Origin: HIMB11 sp965657135
GTDB lineage: Bacteria; Pseudomonadota; Alphaproteobacteria; Rhodobacterales; Rhodobacteraceae
Length of the DNA stretch: 64,000 nucleotides
Reading direction: 5' to 3'
Assembly: GCA_965657135.1 (NCBI GenBank)
Contig: CBFHNF010000002.1
Location: 1-64,000, forward strand
The notes under the pieces: generated by a model
Database searches by the model: none
Told to the model about the DNA's origin: nothing
Seen by the model: the letters and a program-made list of their open reading frames with translations, nothing else
Position numbers and translations under genes: made by a program
In this document: piece after piece, positions 35,008 through 44,222 of the stretch
Position numbering within the stretch: the first letter of the stretch is position 1
Layout: every line of letters begins with the position of its first letter

Positions 35008-36381
35008 TCAACAATTCGGGATGTTCACGGCAAGTCCCCCTAGCGACGTTTCCTTGTACTTTTCGCTCATGTCTTCACCGGTTTGACGCATCGTTTCAAT
35101 ACATGCATCAAGTGGAACCAAATGTGTGCCATCGCCGCGCAAGGCAAGCGAGGCGGCAGAGACGGCCTTGATCGCGCCTAATCCATTGCGTTCGATGCAG
35201 GGCACTTGAACCAATCCGCGAACGGGATCGCATGTCATACCCAAATGATGTTCTAGCGCGATTTCAGCGGCATTCTCGACTTGTTCAGGGGTGCCGCCTA
35301 ATACAGCACACAATCCGGCTGCGGCCATAGCGCTTGCGCTGCCAACTTCGGCTTGGCAACCTGCTTCTGCACCACTGATTGAGGCGTTGAATTTTACCAA
35401 TCCCCCAATTGCCGCAGCCGTCAAAAGAAAATCGCTGATCTTGCTTTGGCTGGCACCGGGAACGTGGTCCAAATAATATTTGATCACAGCCGGCACAACA
35501 CCTGCGGCACCGTTTGTTGGCGCTGTAACCACTTGACCACCCGCTGCGTTTTCTTCGTTCACAGCCATGGCGTAAACGCTTATCCAGTCATTGATTGTGT
35601 GCGGTGCTGTTAAGTTCATGCCCCGCTCGGCTTGTAATGCGTCATAAATCCCTTTGGCGCGGCGTTTCACGTTTAATCCGCCCGGCAAAATGCCGTCACG
35701 GTTTAATCCGCGTTCGATACAATCGTCCATTACGCGCCAGACACGCTGCACGTCGCGATCAAAATCTGCATGCGATTTGCGTGTGTGTTCGTTTGCGCGC
35801 TTCATCTCGGCGATGGTTTTGCCCGAACGCATCGCCATATCCAACATTTCTGCCGCGGATTTGAACGGATATGGGACAGGTGCACCTTCGTCGGTTGCTT
35901 TGCCCATGGCCAATTCATCTTCGCTAAGGACGAAGCCACCGCCAATTGAATAATAGGTACGTTGTAAAATCACATCGCCCTGCGCATCCGTGGCCATTAA
36001 GATCATTCCATTTGCGTGCCCAGGTAGCGCGGGACCATAATCAAAAATCAAATCGTCTTTGGGCCGAAACGCAAGTGGTGGTAATCCTGGTGGGGTGATC
36101 AAACCCGTTTCATTTATATTGGCCAAGGTTGCCTCGGCCTTTTCAGGATCATAGGAATCGGCCTGAAACCCTGCGAGCCCCAAAATCGTCGCGCGATCAG
36201 TCGCATGGCCGACCCCAGTAAACGCAAGCGATCCGTGCAACGATCCTTTTAGTCCCGCAAATATAAATGGCGAGGACCGTATTTCATCTAGAAATTTGTT
36301 GGCAGCAACCATCGGTCCCATTGTGTGGGAAGAAGAGGGCCCAATGCCAATCTTGAACATATCAAAGACGGATAAGAACAT
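35008..36381 (-). CDS. sdaA: L-serine ammonia-lyase (iron-sulfur-dependent serine dehydratase)
   Basis: Converts L-serine to pyruvate and ammonia. 457 residues, single-chain type. The N-terminal beta domain starts SVFDMFKIGIGPSSSHTMGP, diagnostic for the family; the C-terminal catalytic domain carries cysteines for the [4Fe-4S] cluster in LGMTCDPVRGLVQVPCIERN and GAEAGCQAEVG. The start overlaps the stop of the upstream GST gene by 1 bp (TAATG), so the two are co-translated. Confidence 0.95.
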   Translation of the reverse strand: MFLSVFDMFKIGIGPSSSHTMGPMVAANKFLDEIRSSPFIFAGLKGSLHGSLAFTGVGHATDRATILGLAGFQADSYDPEKAEATLANINETGLITPPGLPPLAFRPKDDLIFDYGPALPGHANGMILMATDAQGDVILQRTYYSIGGGFVLSEDELAMGKATDEGAPVPYPFKSAAEMLDMAMRSGKTIAEMKRANEHTRKSHADFDRDVQRVWRVMDDCIERGLNRDGILPGGLNVKRRAKGIYDALQAERGMNLTAPHTINDWISVYAMAVNEENAAGGQVVTAPTNGAAGVVPAVIKYYLDHVPGASQSKISDFLLTAAAIGGLVKFNASISGAEAGCQAEVGSASAMAAAGLCAVLGGTPEQVENAAEIALEHHLGMTCDPVRGLVQVPCIERNGLGAIKAVSAASLALRGDGTHLVPLDACIETMRQTGEDMSEKYKETSLGGLAVNIPNC

Positions 36382-37067
36382 TAGATTGCACTTCCTTCTG
36401 GAGGGTTTGCATAGTCTGGTAAGGAAAAGGGAGTTTGGTTCAACCCTTCCGCACGGATCGCCACTTGGACGGCTGGCCGTGACTCAATTAATTTCGAAAG
36501 CGTGTCTAAATTTGAATAGTGCTTACGATCAAACCATGTTTGATCCTTGCTTGGGTACAAAGTACACCATCGCATCAAGGTGACGACATAATAATCCATG
36601 ATTGATGGACTCATTTCGTTTCCTGACCATTCGTTTAACGCCGCATTCAACATTGCGAACCCTTGTGCCATGCGGGTTTGCGCACCAGTGCGTAAATCAT
36701 CACATCCTGAATCACTGGTGTATTTATGCGCATAAACCAATAGTCGAAAATCCGCATGCATCGTGTTTGACATGAAAAACAACCATTTCAGGAAAGCCGC
36801 ACGCTTTGGGTCGTTCTGAACTGGGGCCATCGCACCATGTTTGTCCGCAAGCCAAAGCAATATCGCAGCCGTTTCAAAAATCGGTTCATCATCGATCAGC
36901 AGTGTCGGAATTTTGCCTGCTGGATTAAACTTTAAATAGTCCGGGTGTTTGTGCCCATTTTGCGCGCGGTCAACCAAAATGGTTTCGTAGGCTTGGCCAA
37001 GTTCGTCCAAAGCCATGCGAACAATCAAAGATGCGTTGTCTGGTGCATAAAATAGGCGGTACTTCAT
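36381..37067 (-). CDS. Glutathione S-transferase family protein
   Basis: 228 residues. The N-terminal thioredoxin-like domain (about 1-80) has MKYRLFYAPDNASLIVRMAL, with Ser13 as a possible catalytic residue, and the cis-Pro plus glutathione-binding FNPAGKIPTLLIDD and IFETAAILLWLAD; the helical C-terminal domain follows. The start ATG 37067 is chosen because it opens the conserved GST fold. It is co-transcribed with sdaA (1-bp overlap) and divergent from rpiA. Substrate unknown. Confidence 0.88.
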   Translation of the reverse strand: MKYRLFYAPDNASLIVRMALDELGQAYETILVDRAQNGHKHPDYLKFNPAGKIPTLLIDDEPIFETAAILLWLADKHGAMAPVQNDPKRAAFLKWLFFMSNTMHADFRLLVYAHKYTSDSGCDDLRTGAQTRMAQGFAMLNAALNEWSGNEMSPSIMDYYVVTLMRWCTLYPSKDQTWFDRKHYSNLDTLSKLIESRPAVQVAIRAEGLNQTPFSLPDYANPPEGSAI

Positions 37068-37238
37068 AGGCGCAGTGATAGTTGGATTTGCTACTTCTGT
37101 ATCCACAAAAACGACTATTTTATTCCGTTCAGGACAATCGTTCTTCTGGATTGCAGTAATTTGCAAAAAAACTTGGCGATTGCCTCTCGCCCCAAGCAGG
37201 CTTGTCCACTATAAGCGTCGCAAAAGGAGTACGCAGCA

Positions 37239-38027
37239 ATGTATGATGATCTAAGCCCGCAGGATAAGGCGAAATATGTCTGCGCATTGCGCGCAGCCGA
37301 GTTTGTCAAAAGCGGAATGAAAGTTGGGCTAGGGACGGGCAGCACTGCTTATTGGTTGGTTAAACACCTTGGCAAGTCCGTTCGTGAAGGGGCCTTGGAT
37401 ATTGTAGCGGTCCCCACATCTTCAAGGACCGAGGCACAAGCCCGTGAAGAGGGGATCAAAGTTGTTACCCTAGATCAGGCAGGCTGGCTGGATATAACTA
37501 TCGACGGTGCAGATGAGTTTGATGCAAATTTCAACCTGATCAAAGGGGGCGGTGGCGCGCATCTGCAAGAAAAAGTTGTCGCAATGGCATCAGATCAAAT
37601 GATCGTGATTGCAGATGCATCAAAGCGGGTTCAAACACTGGGACAGTTTCCTTTGCCTGTTGAAGTTTTGCAATTTGGCGCTGCCGCAAGCGAACGTTTG
37701 ATCGCGGATCTGTTGGTTGCGCATGGCTATGAGGGTATTGAAATTACACGCAGAATGATGGGTTCTGAACATTTTGTGACAGATGAGGGTAACGTTATCT
37801 TGGATCTGCATATGGATGAAATTCAAGATGCCGCGGCCTTGGCGCAGGCAATCAATCAGATCCCTGGGGTGGTTGAAAACGGTTTGTTCATTGATATGTG
37901 TGGTGCAGTTGTTGTCGGAAATGAGGACGGAACTGTACGGACGGAATGGAAATCAGGCGAGGCTGCAGAAGAGCGTGACATGATGAACAGCACAAAAGAA
38001 AACTTATTTTCAGATATCGAGAGTTAA
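37239..38027 (+). CDS. rpiA: Ribose-5-phosphate isomerase A
   Basis: Interconverts ribose-5-phosphate and ribulose-5-phosphate in the pentose phosphate pathway. 262 residues, full length plus a short acidic tail. Phosphate-binding VGLGTGSTAYWLVKHL is near residue 30, and the catalytic region has DGADEFDANFNLIKGGGGAH with the conserved Asp and Lys. AAAAGGAGT precedes ATG. It is followed 1 bp later by glutathione reductase, suggesting an operon that could link NADPH supply with its use. Confidence 0.95.
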   Translation: MYDDLSPQDKAKYVCALRAAEFVKSGMKVGLGTGSTAYWLVKHLGKSVREGALDIVAVPTSSRTEAQAREEGIKVVTLDQAGWLDITIDGADEFDANFNLIKGGGGAHLQEKVVAMASDQMIVIADASKRVQTLGQFPLPVEVLQFGAAASERLIADLLVAHGYEGIEITRRMMGSEHFVTDEGNVILDLHMDEIQDAAALAQAINQIPGVVENGLFIDMCGAVVVGNEDGTVRTEWKSGEAAEERDMMNSTKENLFSDIES

Positions 38028-38028
38028 G

Positions 38029-39384
38029 ATGGCCTTTGACTATGACCTGTTTGTGATCGGTGGTGGTTCTGGCGGAGTGCGTGCCGCCCGCGTTGCCGCG
38101 GCCGAAGGTGTCCGCGTCGCACTTGCCGAAGAGGACAGATACGGCGGCACCTGTGTTATCCGTGGGTGTGTTCCAAAAAAATTGATGGTTTATGCCAGTG
38201 AATTCCCAAAATCATTTGAACTGGCGCGTGCCTACGGCTGGGCGGTCAGCGAAGATGGGTTTTCATGGGATGCCTTCAAGTCACGACTGAATGCAGAACT
38301 AGATCGCCTTGAGGGAATTTATCGTAATCTGCTATCTGGGGCGGGCGTTGAAACCTATGATGTACGCGCAACGATTGTTGACCCGCACACGGTTGCTTTG
38401 GCTGATGGTCGGACCGTTACTGCGCAGCATATCCTAATTGCGGTTGGCGGGCGGCCTGCCCTCCCCAACGTTAACGGTATTGAACATGCGATCACATCAA
38501 ATGACATGTTTCATTTGGAGCATTTTCCAAAGCGAATGATCATCGTTGGAGGTGGCTATATTGCGTCTGAATTTGCAGGCATCATGAAGGGCCTGGGAAC
38601 TGATGTGATCCAATTTTATCGTGGTGATCAAATCCTGCGCGGTTTCGATAGCGAGGCGGTTGAACACGTCGCAAACGGCATGCGCACAAACGGTGTTGAT
38701 GTCCGCACGAACACCAATGTTGTTTCGATTTCACAAACGGAAGATGGGCTATTCGTCACTGATACAGACGGCAATGTGCATCTGGTTGATCAAGTGATGT
38801 ATGCAACGGGTCGCAGTCCGAATACGAACAACTTAGGGCTTGAGGCTTTGGGCGTTGAATTGGGGCGTAAGGGTGAAATTATCGTTGATGCCTATTCACA
38901 AACCAAGGTACCATCAATTTATGCGGTTGGGGATGTCACGGATCGTGCAAATTTAACGCCGGTTGCTATTCGCGAAGGGATGGCATTTATTGAAACGGTG
39001 TTCAAAGGCGTTCCAACTGCACCCGATCACGATCTGATCCCAACAGCGATCTTCACGCAGCCTGAAATGGGGACAATTGGGCTTTCTGAAGAGGAAGCAC
39101 AGGCCAAAGAAAAGATTGATGTTTACACAACATCGTTCAAATCTATGCGTGAGGGGTTTGGTGGTGTGGAGGAACGAGTGTTCATGAAACTGATCGTTTC
39201 GCAAACAAATGGTCAAGTGCTTGGATGTCATATTGTCGCGCCACATGCCGGTGAAATGATCCAATTGGTGGGTATTGCGGTTAAAATGGGGGCGACTAAG
39301 GCGGATTTTGATCGCACTGTTGCAGTTCACCCCACAATGGCCGAAGAATTGGTTACGATGCGAAATCCAACGCGCAGTTCTTGA
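38029..39384 (+). CDS. gor: Glutathione-disulfide reductase
   Basis: NADPH-dependent reduction of glutathione disulfide in the cytosol. 451 residues. The FAD motif VIGGGSGGVRAA is at about 9-20, the redox-active disulfide is Cys42/Cys47 (GGTCVIRGCVPKK), the NADPH-binding Rossmann segment is IIVGGGYIASEFAG, and the C-terminal interface has the active His in VAVHPTMAEEL. All functional residues are present. It directly follows rpiA. Confidence 0.93.
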   Translation: MAFDYDLFVIGGGSGGVRAARVAAAEGVRVALAEEDRYGGTCVIRGCVPKKLMVYASEFPKSFELARAYGWAVSEDGFSWDAFKSRLNAELDRLEGIYRNLLSGAGVETYDVRATIVDPHTVALADGRTVTAQHILIAVGGRPALPNVNGIEHAITSNDMFHLEHFPKRMIIVGGGYIASEFAGIMKGLGTDVIQFYRGDQILRGFDSEAVEHVANGMRTNGVDVRTNTNVVSISQTEDGLFVTDTDGNVHLVDQVMYATGRSPNTNNLGLEALGVELGRKGEIIVDAYSQTKVPSIYAVGDVTDRANLTPVAIREGMAFIETVFKGVPTAPDHDLIPTAIFTQPEMGTIGLSEEEAQAKEKIDVYTTSFKSMREGFGGVEERVFMKLIVSQTNGQVLGCHIVAPHAGEMIQLVGIAVKMGATKADFDRTVAVHPTMAEELVTMRNPTRSS

Positions 39385-39449
39385 AAAATCTTATATTCTG
39401 CCCAGTTCTTAGGTAGTTTGTATAAACAAAGTAAAAAAGGGAAATTTTG

Positions 39450-40577
39450 ATGGCTGGAAACTCTGGCGGCCCATGGGGCGGCAACGGATCTGGTGGCAAT
39501 CGGCCAAAGGGTGACAATGACGGTGATCGCGGGGATCGACGTCCCTCTGGTTCGTCCGGACAGGTCCCCCCAGAAGTTGAAGAAATGCTACGCGTGGGCC
39601 AAGAACGCTTTCGCGTTCTAATGGGCGGCGGAAACGGTGGATCAGGTGGATCTGGCGGACAAGGTGGCGGTGGTCCTGAAAACATACGAGGAATGCTGGG
39701 GCTGGGCGCCTTATTGGCGATTGGTTTGTGGGCGTTCTCAAGCTTTTACACCGTAAAGCCCGAAGAGAAATCGGTCGAACTCTTCTTAGGTAAATTTAAT
39801 TCTGTCGGTAATCCGGGTCTAAACTTTGCGCCTTGGCCTTTGGTCACATACGAGGTGCTGCCCGTGACACGTGAACAAACGGAAAGTATTGGCATTGGCG
39901 GACGCGGCAACGATGCGGGTTTAATGCTGACGGGTGATGAAAATATCGTCGACATCGATTTCGAAGTTGTTTGGAATATTGCAGACCCATCAAAGTACCT
40001 GTTCAATCTGCGTGATCCACAGCAAACGATCCGCGCCGTGTCTGAATCAGCGATGCGCGAAATCATTGCTCAGTCTGAGCTTGCGCCAATTTTGAACCGT
40101 GATCGCGAAGCAATTGCTGTTGCGGTTGGGGATCTGATACAAGAGGTTCTAGACGCATATGAAAGTGGGATAAGCGTTGTACGTGTAAACTTTGACCGCG
40201 CGGATCCGCCCGAGCAAGTTATTGACGCCTTCCGTGAGGTACAAGCCGCGGAACAGGAACGTGACCGCCTTGAAAAGCAGGCAGATGCCTATGCAAACCG
40301 TGTCCTAGCACAAGCACGCGGGGAGGCTGCACAAGCTCTTGAAAAGGCGGAGGGGTATCGAGCACAGGTTGTCAACGCTGCAACGGGTGAAGCGAGCCGT
40401 TTTGGCGCTATTTTGAACGAATACTTAAAAGCGCCGGAAGTGACCCGCAAACGGATGTATCTAGAAACCATGGAAGAAGTTTTAGGGGGCATTGATAAGT
40501 TCATAATCGACGACACCGGTGGTAGCGGCGTTGTTCCCTATCTTCCCTTAAACGAACTGCGCAAGGAGGCAAAATAA
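39450..40577 (+). CDS. hflK: Membrane protease modulator HflK
   Basis: Band-7/SPFH inner-membrane protein that, with HflC, forms a cage around the FtsH protease. 375 residues. A glycine-rich cytosolic N-terminus (SGGPWGGNGSGGNRPKGDN) precedes one membrane helix (about 85-105) and the SPFH domain; a long charged coiled-coil (EVQAAEQERDRLEKQADAYA) follows. ATG 39450 with AAAAAGGG upstream is preferred over the TTG one codon earlier. The stop overlaps hflC (TAATG). Confidence 0.94.
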   Translation: MAGNSGGPWGGNGSGGNRPKGDNDGDRGDRRPSGSSGQVPPEVEEMLRVGQERFRVLMGGGNGGSGGSGGQGGGGPENIRGMLGLGALLAIGLWAFSSFYTVKPEEKSVELFLGKFNSVGNPGLNFAPWPLVTYEVLPVTREQTESIGIGGRGNDAGLMLTGDENIVDIDFEVVWNIADPSKYLFNLRDPQQTIRAVSESAMREIIAQSELAPILNRDREAIAVAVGDLIQEVLDAYESGISVVRVNFDRADPPEQVIDAFREVQAAEQERDRLEKQADAYANRVLAQARGEAAQALEKAEGYRAQVVNAATGEASRFGAILNEYLKAPEVTRKRMYLETMEEVLGGIDKFIIDDTGGSGVVPYLPLNELRKEAK

Positions 40578-41449
40578 TGCGAAGCCTGTATATTATTTTA
40601 GTCGCCCTTATCGCGATTGTCGTAGTGGTCATGTCGTCAATTTTCATCGTTGACGAACGCAACAAGGCACTGGTTCTTCAGTTTGGCCGCGTCGTTGCTG
40701 TGAAAGAAGACCCGGGTCTGGCATTCAAACTGCCGCTAATCCAAGAAGTGGTATATTATGACGACCGCATTCTCAGCATCGATGTTGATCCTATCGAGGT
40801 AACGCCGTCGGATGATCGACGTTTGGTTGTCGATGCCTTTGCGCGTTTCCGTATTGCCGATGTTAACAGGTTCAGAGAACGTGTTGGTACGGGTGGTGTC
40901 CTTGCGGCGGAAAGAAGCTTGGATAGATTGATGCGCGATGAATTGCGCGGGATTTTGGGTAAAGTATCATCCAATGAAATTCTAAGTTCTGATCGTGCTG
41001 TGCTGATGCAACAAATCTTGGCAGGTGCGCGTGTCAAAGCGTTGGAAATTGGCTTGGATATTGTCGATGTACGTTTGAAGCGGACGGATTTGCCGCGACA
41101 AAACTTGGACGCAACCTTCGCACGGATGCGCGCAGAACGTGAGCGTGAGGCGGCCGATGAAGTTGCCCGCGGTAACGAAGCTGCTCAACGTGTACGTGCC
41201 CAAGCAGACAGAACCCAAGTTGAAATCGTATCCGAAGCAACCCGCGAAGCCGAAATTATTCGTGGTGAGGCTGATGCGACACGCAACGCGATTTTTGCTG
41301 AGGCCTTTGGTGCTGACCCAGAGTTCTTTGATTTCTACCGTTCGCTAAACGCCTATCGAACTGCGTTACAGGGTAATAATTCGACTATGGTGATGGCGCC
41401 TGATAGCGAATTCTTTAACTATCTAAAAACCGACAACCTTAACAAATGA
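40577..41449 (+). CDS. hflC: Membrane protease modulator HflC
   Basis: Partner of HflK in the FtsH-regulating complex. 290 residues. A single N-terminal membrane helix (about 3-23; IILVALIAIVVVVMSSIFIV) is followed by the SPFH domain (DERNKALVLQFGRVVAVKED) and a coiled-coil region (ARMRAEREREAADEVARGNE). The start overlaps the hflK stop by 1 bp, and its own stop overlaps the DUF2065 start by 4 bp, so translation of the three genes is coupled. Confidence 0.95.
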   Translation: MRSLYIILVALIAIVVVVMSSIFIVDERNKALVLQFGRVVAVKEDPGLAFKLPLIQEVVYYDDRILSIDVDPIEVTPSDDRRLVVDAFARFRIADVNRFRERVGTGGVLAAERSLDRLMRDELRGILGKVSSNEILSSDRAVLMQQILAGARVKALEIGLDIVDVRLKRTDLPRQNLDATFARMRAEREREAADEVARGNEAAQRVRAQADRTQVEIVSEATREAEIIRGEADATRNAIFAEAFGADPEFFDFYRSLNAYRTALQGNNSTMVMAPDSEFFNYLKTDNLNK

Positions 41450-41631
41450 TCCAAGAGTTTTTATGGGCCCTTGGGCTTGTGATGGTGATCGAGGGGCTGG
41501 CCTATGTGCTGGCCCCTAATCTTATTTTAGGGATGCTCAAAGTGCTGTCGGAAACCACTCGCGAACACCGTCGCATGGTGGGTGCGATATTAGCACTGCT
41601 AGGCGCATTGATCTTATGGGCTTTGCGCTAA
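41446..41631 (+). CDS. DUF2065 family small membrane protein
   Basis: 61 residues, two hydrophobic helices (about 4-22 and 44-60) joined by a basic loop (SETTREHRRM). It matches DUF2065 proteins, which are often found next to hflKC. It overlaps the hflC stop by 4 bp (ATGA). It may be a small accessory of the HflKC-FtsH complex or of the protease encoded downstream; that is inference from position. Confidence 0.85.
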   Translation: MIQEFLWALGLVMVIEGLAYVLAPNLILGMLKVLSETTREHRRMVGAILALLGALILWALR

Positions 41632-41755
41632 ATATTGCCTAACGCGACTTCACAATCTCATGAACTCGTGTTTCAGTATCTGGAATTTTGCCGAACCGAG
41701 GCACATCTTATGCCTATGCCGCAACGGCGAATGTATCAACCGAGGAGTTTATAAA

Positions 41756-43207
41756 ATGCACATTACCTCTCTGGCGAGGGCGCAATCGCAACCGAAGTTT
41801 CATAGCGCAGGTGTCGCGTTCACATTTCTGACATTTGTGGCGCTGTTATGGATGCAGACGCTTGCGGCTGCTGCGCGAGGCGCACCAGCAACTTTTGCTG
41901 ACCTGGTGGAGCAGGTAGGTGGTGCAGTTGTAAACATTACAACGAGGACGAAAATGGCCACCCCTATCGGTCCACAAGGCATCGTACCTGAGGGGAGCCC
42001 GTTTGAGGATTTGTTTCGAGGTCCCAACAATGGCCAACGTGGGCCGCGAAGTGCATCGGCACTTGGTGCTGGGTTTGTAATTAGCGAAGATGGCTATGTT
42101 GTCACAAATAATCATGTCATCGAAGGCGCAGATGAAATCGAAGTTGAATTTATCAATGGTGATGTATTTCCCGCCAAAATTATTGGAACAGACGCAAACA
42201 TTGACATTGCATTATTGAAAATTGATGCTGATACGCCATTCGAATATGTTGGATTTGGCAACAGTGATGTTGCGCGCGTCGGCGATTGGGTTATGGCGAT
42301 GGGTAATCCATTAGGTCAGGGTTTTTCTGTATCTGCAGGCATCATTTCGGCGCGCAATCGCGAATTGTCTGGCCCATATGATGACTACATTCAGACAGAT
42401 GCGGCGATTAACCGTGGCAACTCGGGCGGACCATTGTTCAACATGGATGGGGACGTCATTGGTGTGAATACCGCAATCATTTCACCCTCTGGTGGCTCGA
42501 TCGGACTTGGATTTTCGATGGCATCGAACACCGTTGAACCTGTCGTAAAACAGCTCAAGGAATATGGAGAAGTTCGTCGCGGTTGGTTAGGTGTTAATAT
42601 CGGCAGTGTGAATGAAGAAATGGCCAAAGCATTAGGTTTGGATGACCCTGAGGGTGCAATTATTCGGGATGTTTTTGATGGTCCAGCAAAAGATGCAGGA
42701 CTTAAAACGATGGACGTGATTGTCATGTTTGACGGGAAAGAAGTTGCAGATTCAGGGGCATTGGTTCGCATCGTCGGTGCGACCCCCGTTGGAAAATCTG
42801 TGAAAACAATTGTTCTAAGAGATGGTAAGCGGATGAGCATTGAAGTGGTGTTGGGACAGCGCCCAGATCCGAACGCGCTGGCGCAAAATAATTCAGCTGA
42901 ACAGCCTGAGCAGCAAGGTTTGTTGGGCATGCAGTTGTCGGAAATCACGCCTGACATGCGCACCGATATGAATCTAGCTGACGATGTGACTGGCGTGCTC
43001 GTGCTTTCTGTCGAGGCAGATAGTCTTGCCGCTGCCTCTGGACTTTCTGCGGGTGATGTTATCACAGATGCCGCACAAAACCCCATCGCAGAAATTGATG
43101 ATTTAATTGCGCAGGTTGACGGCGCAACCGATGCGGGCCGCGAGTCGCTTCTGTTGCTTGTGCGTCGTGATCGCGAACCACGTTTTGTTGTACTAAAGTT
43201 GAACTAA
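41756..43207 (+). CDS. degP: Periplasmic serine protease, DegP/HtrA (Do) family
   Basis: Degrades or refolds damaged envelope proteins. 483 residues with a signal segment (about 20-40). The catalytic triad is His120 (TNNHVIEG), Asp150 (ANIDIALLK) and Ser223 (NRGNSGGPLF). Two PDZ domains follow: the first around EYGEVRRGWLGVNIGSVNEE and the second in the last 90 residues. ATG 41756 is chosen because GAGGAG precedes it; the frame is open upstream. It lies in the hflK-hflC-DUF2065 run but 124 bp downstream, so it may have its own promoter. Confidence 0.95.
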   Translation: MHITSLARAQSQPKFHSAGVAFTFLTFVALLWMQTLAAAARGAPATFADLVEQVGGAVVNITTRTKMATPIGPQGIVPEGSPFEDLFRGPNNGQRGPRSASALGAGFVISEDGYVVTNNHVIEGADEIEVEFINGDVFPAKIIGTDANIDIALLKIDADTPFEYVGFGNSDVARVGDWVMAMGNPLGQGFSVSAGIISARNRELSGPYDDYIQTDAAINRGNSGGPLFNMDGDVIGVNTAIISPSGGSIGLGFSMASNTVEPVVKQLKEYGEVRRGWLGVNIGSVNEEMAKALGLDDPEGAIIRDVFDGPAKDAGLKTMDVIVMFDGKEVADSGALVRIVGATPVGKSVKTIVLRDGKRMSIEVVLGQRPDPNALAQNNSAEQPEQQGLLGMQLSEITPDMRTDMNLADDVTGVLVLSVEADSLAAASGLSAGDVITDAAQNPIAEIDDLIAQVDGATDAGRESLLLLVRRDREPRFVVLKLN

Positions 43208-43212
43208 TCAAT

Positions 43213-43241
43213 ATGGGGGCCTATGGGCCCCCATTTCTATT
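43213..43241. terminator. Terminator after degP
   Basis: Perfect 9-bp stem ATGGGGGCC/GGCCCCCAT with loop TATG, followed by TTCTATT. It lies between the convergent degP and lipoprotein genes and probably serves both. Confidence 0.85.
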
Positions 43242-43715
43242 CAAGATCAAGTGAGACAAGACCTAGTTCTTGCGCGGTGGCTTTTGCAAGGGTCGTGCTT
43301 TCAATCCCTTGCACAGTTTGAAAATCCCGTATCGCGCGGCGGGTTGCCAGATCTAGGGTGCCGTTAACGACACCTGCAAATAGGCCCCGCGCGCGGAGTG
43401 CACGCTGAAGCGAGCTGACAAATTCAGTTGTTAAATCCTCGGGACAAACGGCGTCTATTTTTTTGACCAGACGCGGTTTGGTGATAATCTGTGTACGCTT
43501 GGTTTCGTATTCTGTGGGTGAAATCAGATTGCCGTTATTGTCCCGCGCTTCAACTTTGGCCAATCGCGTCTCAACGCGGCTGGAAATTTCAGCGGGCGTA
43601 ACTTTGTTAAAATAGCATTGATTGTCGGGCTTGCGTGAAATTTCGTCTTCAGAAGCTATGTTGCACCCAAGTAGTCCACCTGCACACACTATACCGAAGA
43701 GAAAAAAATCTTCAT
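43237..43715 (-). pseudogene. Peptidoglycan-binding lipoprotein gene with a one-base frameshift in a T7 run
   Basis: From ATG 43715 (AAGGA 8 nt upstream) the frame reads M-K-I-F-F-S-S-V-stop. If the T7 run (A7 on the plus strand, 43702-43708) had eight bases it would read MKIFFLFGIVCAGGLLGCN, a textbook lipoprotein signal with lipobox LLGC, and continue as a 159-residue protein. The rest of the frame is intact, ending in a peptidoglycan-binding-like domain (LQRALRARGLFAGVVNGTLD, then ATRRAIRDFQTVQGI). The in-frame start further upstream (43842) gives an unlikely N-terminus. So this is a sequencing error, a pseudogene, or a homopolymer on/off switch. Confidence 0.7.
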
Positions 43716-43879
43716 TTATCTTGTCCTTAGGTGCCCAAATACAATCTTTGAACGCCCTTTGATACAAGGTTTCAAGGAAAAAATTGACCTTTCCAACAAT
43801 AAAAGGTCGCAAATCACACTGGTATCGCGGATTGAGTAGCACTAAATAGCTATAAACTTAGGAATCGGAGAACGAAGAA

Positions 43880-44203
43880 ATGGCGAAAATCACTTATGTT
43901 GAGCATAACGGAACCGAGCATGTGGTCGAGGTTGCCAATGGCCTGACTGTGATGGAAGGCGCGCGTGATAATAACATTCCAGGAATCGATGCAGACTGTG
44001 GCGGCGCGTGTGCGTGTTCAACATGTCATGTTTATGTAGATACGGATTGGGTTGCGAAAATTCCTGGCAAACAAGACATGGAAGAAGACATGCTTGATTT
44101 CGCATTTGAGCCAGATGCAGAGCGTTCGCGTCTTACGTGCCAAATCCGCGTTACAGATGATCTTGACGGTTTGCGTGTCACAATGCCCGAGAAGCAAATC
44201 TAA
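43880..44203 (+). CDS. 2Fe-2S ferredoxin (adrenodoxin type)
   Basis: Electron carrier of 107 residues. The cluster ligands are Cys40, Cys46, Cys49 (DCGGACACSTCHVYV) and Cys87 (RLTCQIR), in the C-x5-C-x2-C...C arrangement of vertebrate-type and bacterial Fdx ferredoxins used in Fe-S assembly or P450 and hydroxylase systems. AATCGGAGAACG precedes ATG. No isc genes or oxygenase genes are next to it, so the electron partner is unknown. Confidence 0.92.
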   Translation: MAKITYVEHNGTEHVVEVANGLTVMEGARDNNIPGIDADCGGACACSTCHVYVDTDWVAKIPGKQDMEEDMLDFAFEPDAERSRLTCQIRVTDDLDGLRVTMPEKQI

Positions 44204-44222
44204 AACAGCGCGCAATTGGAAA

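Noticed and set aside
39353..39685. Proline-rich open frame antisense to the hflK start
   Set aside because: It mirrors the glycine-rich N-terminus of HflK; low-complexity shadow.
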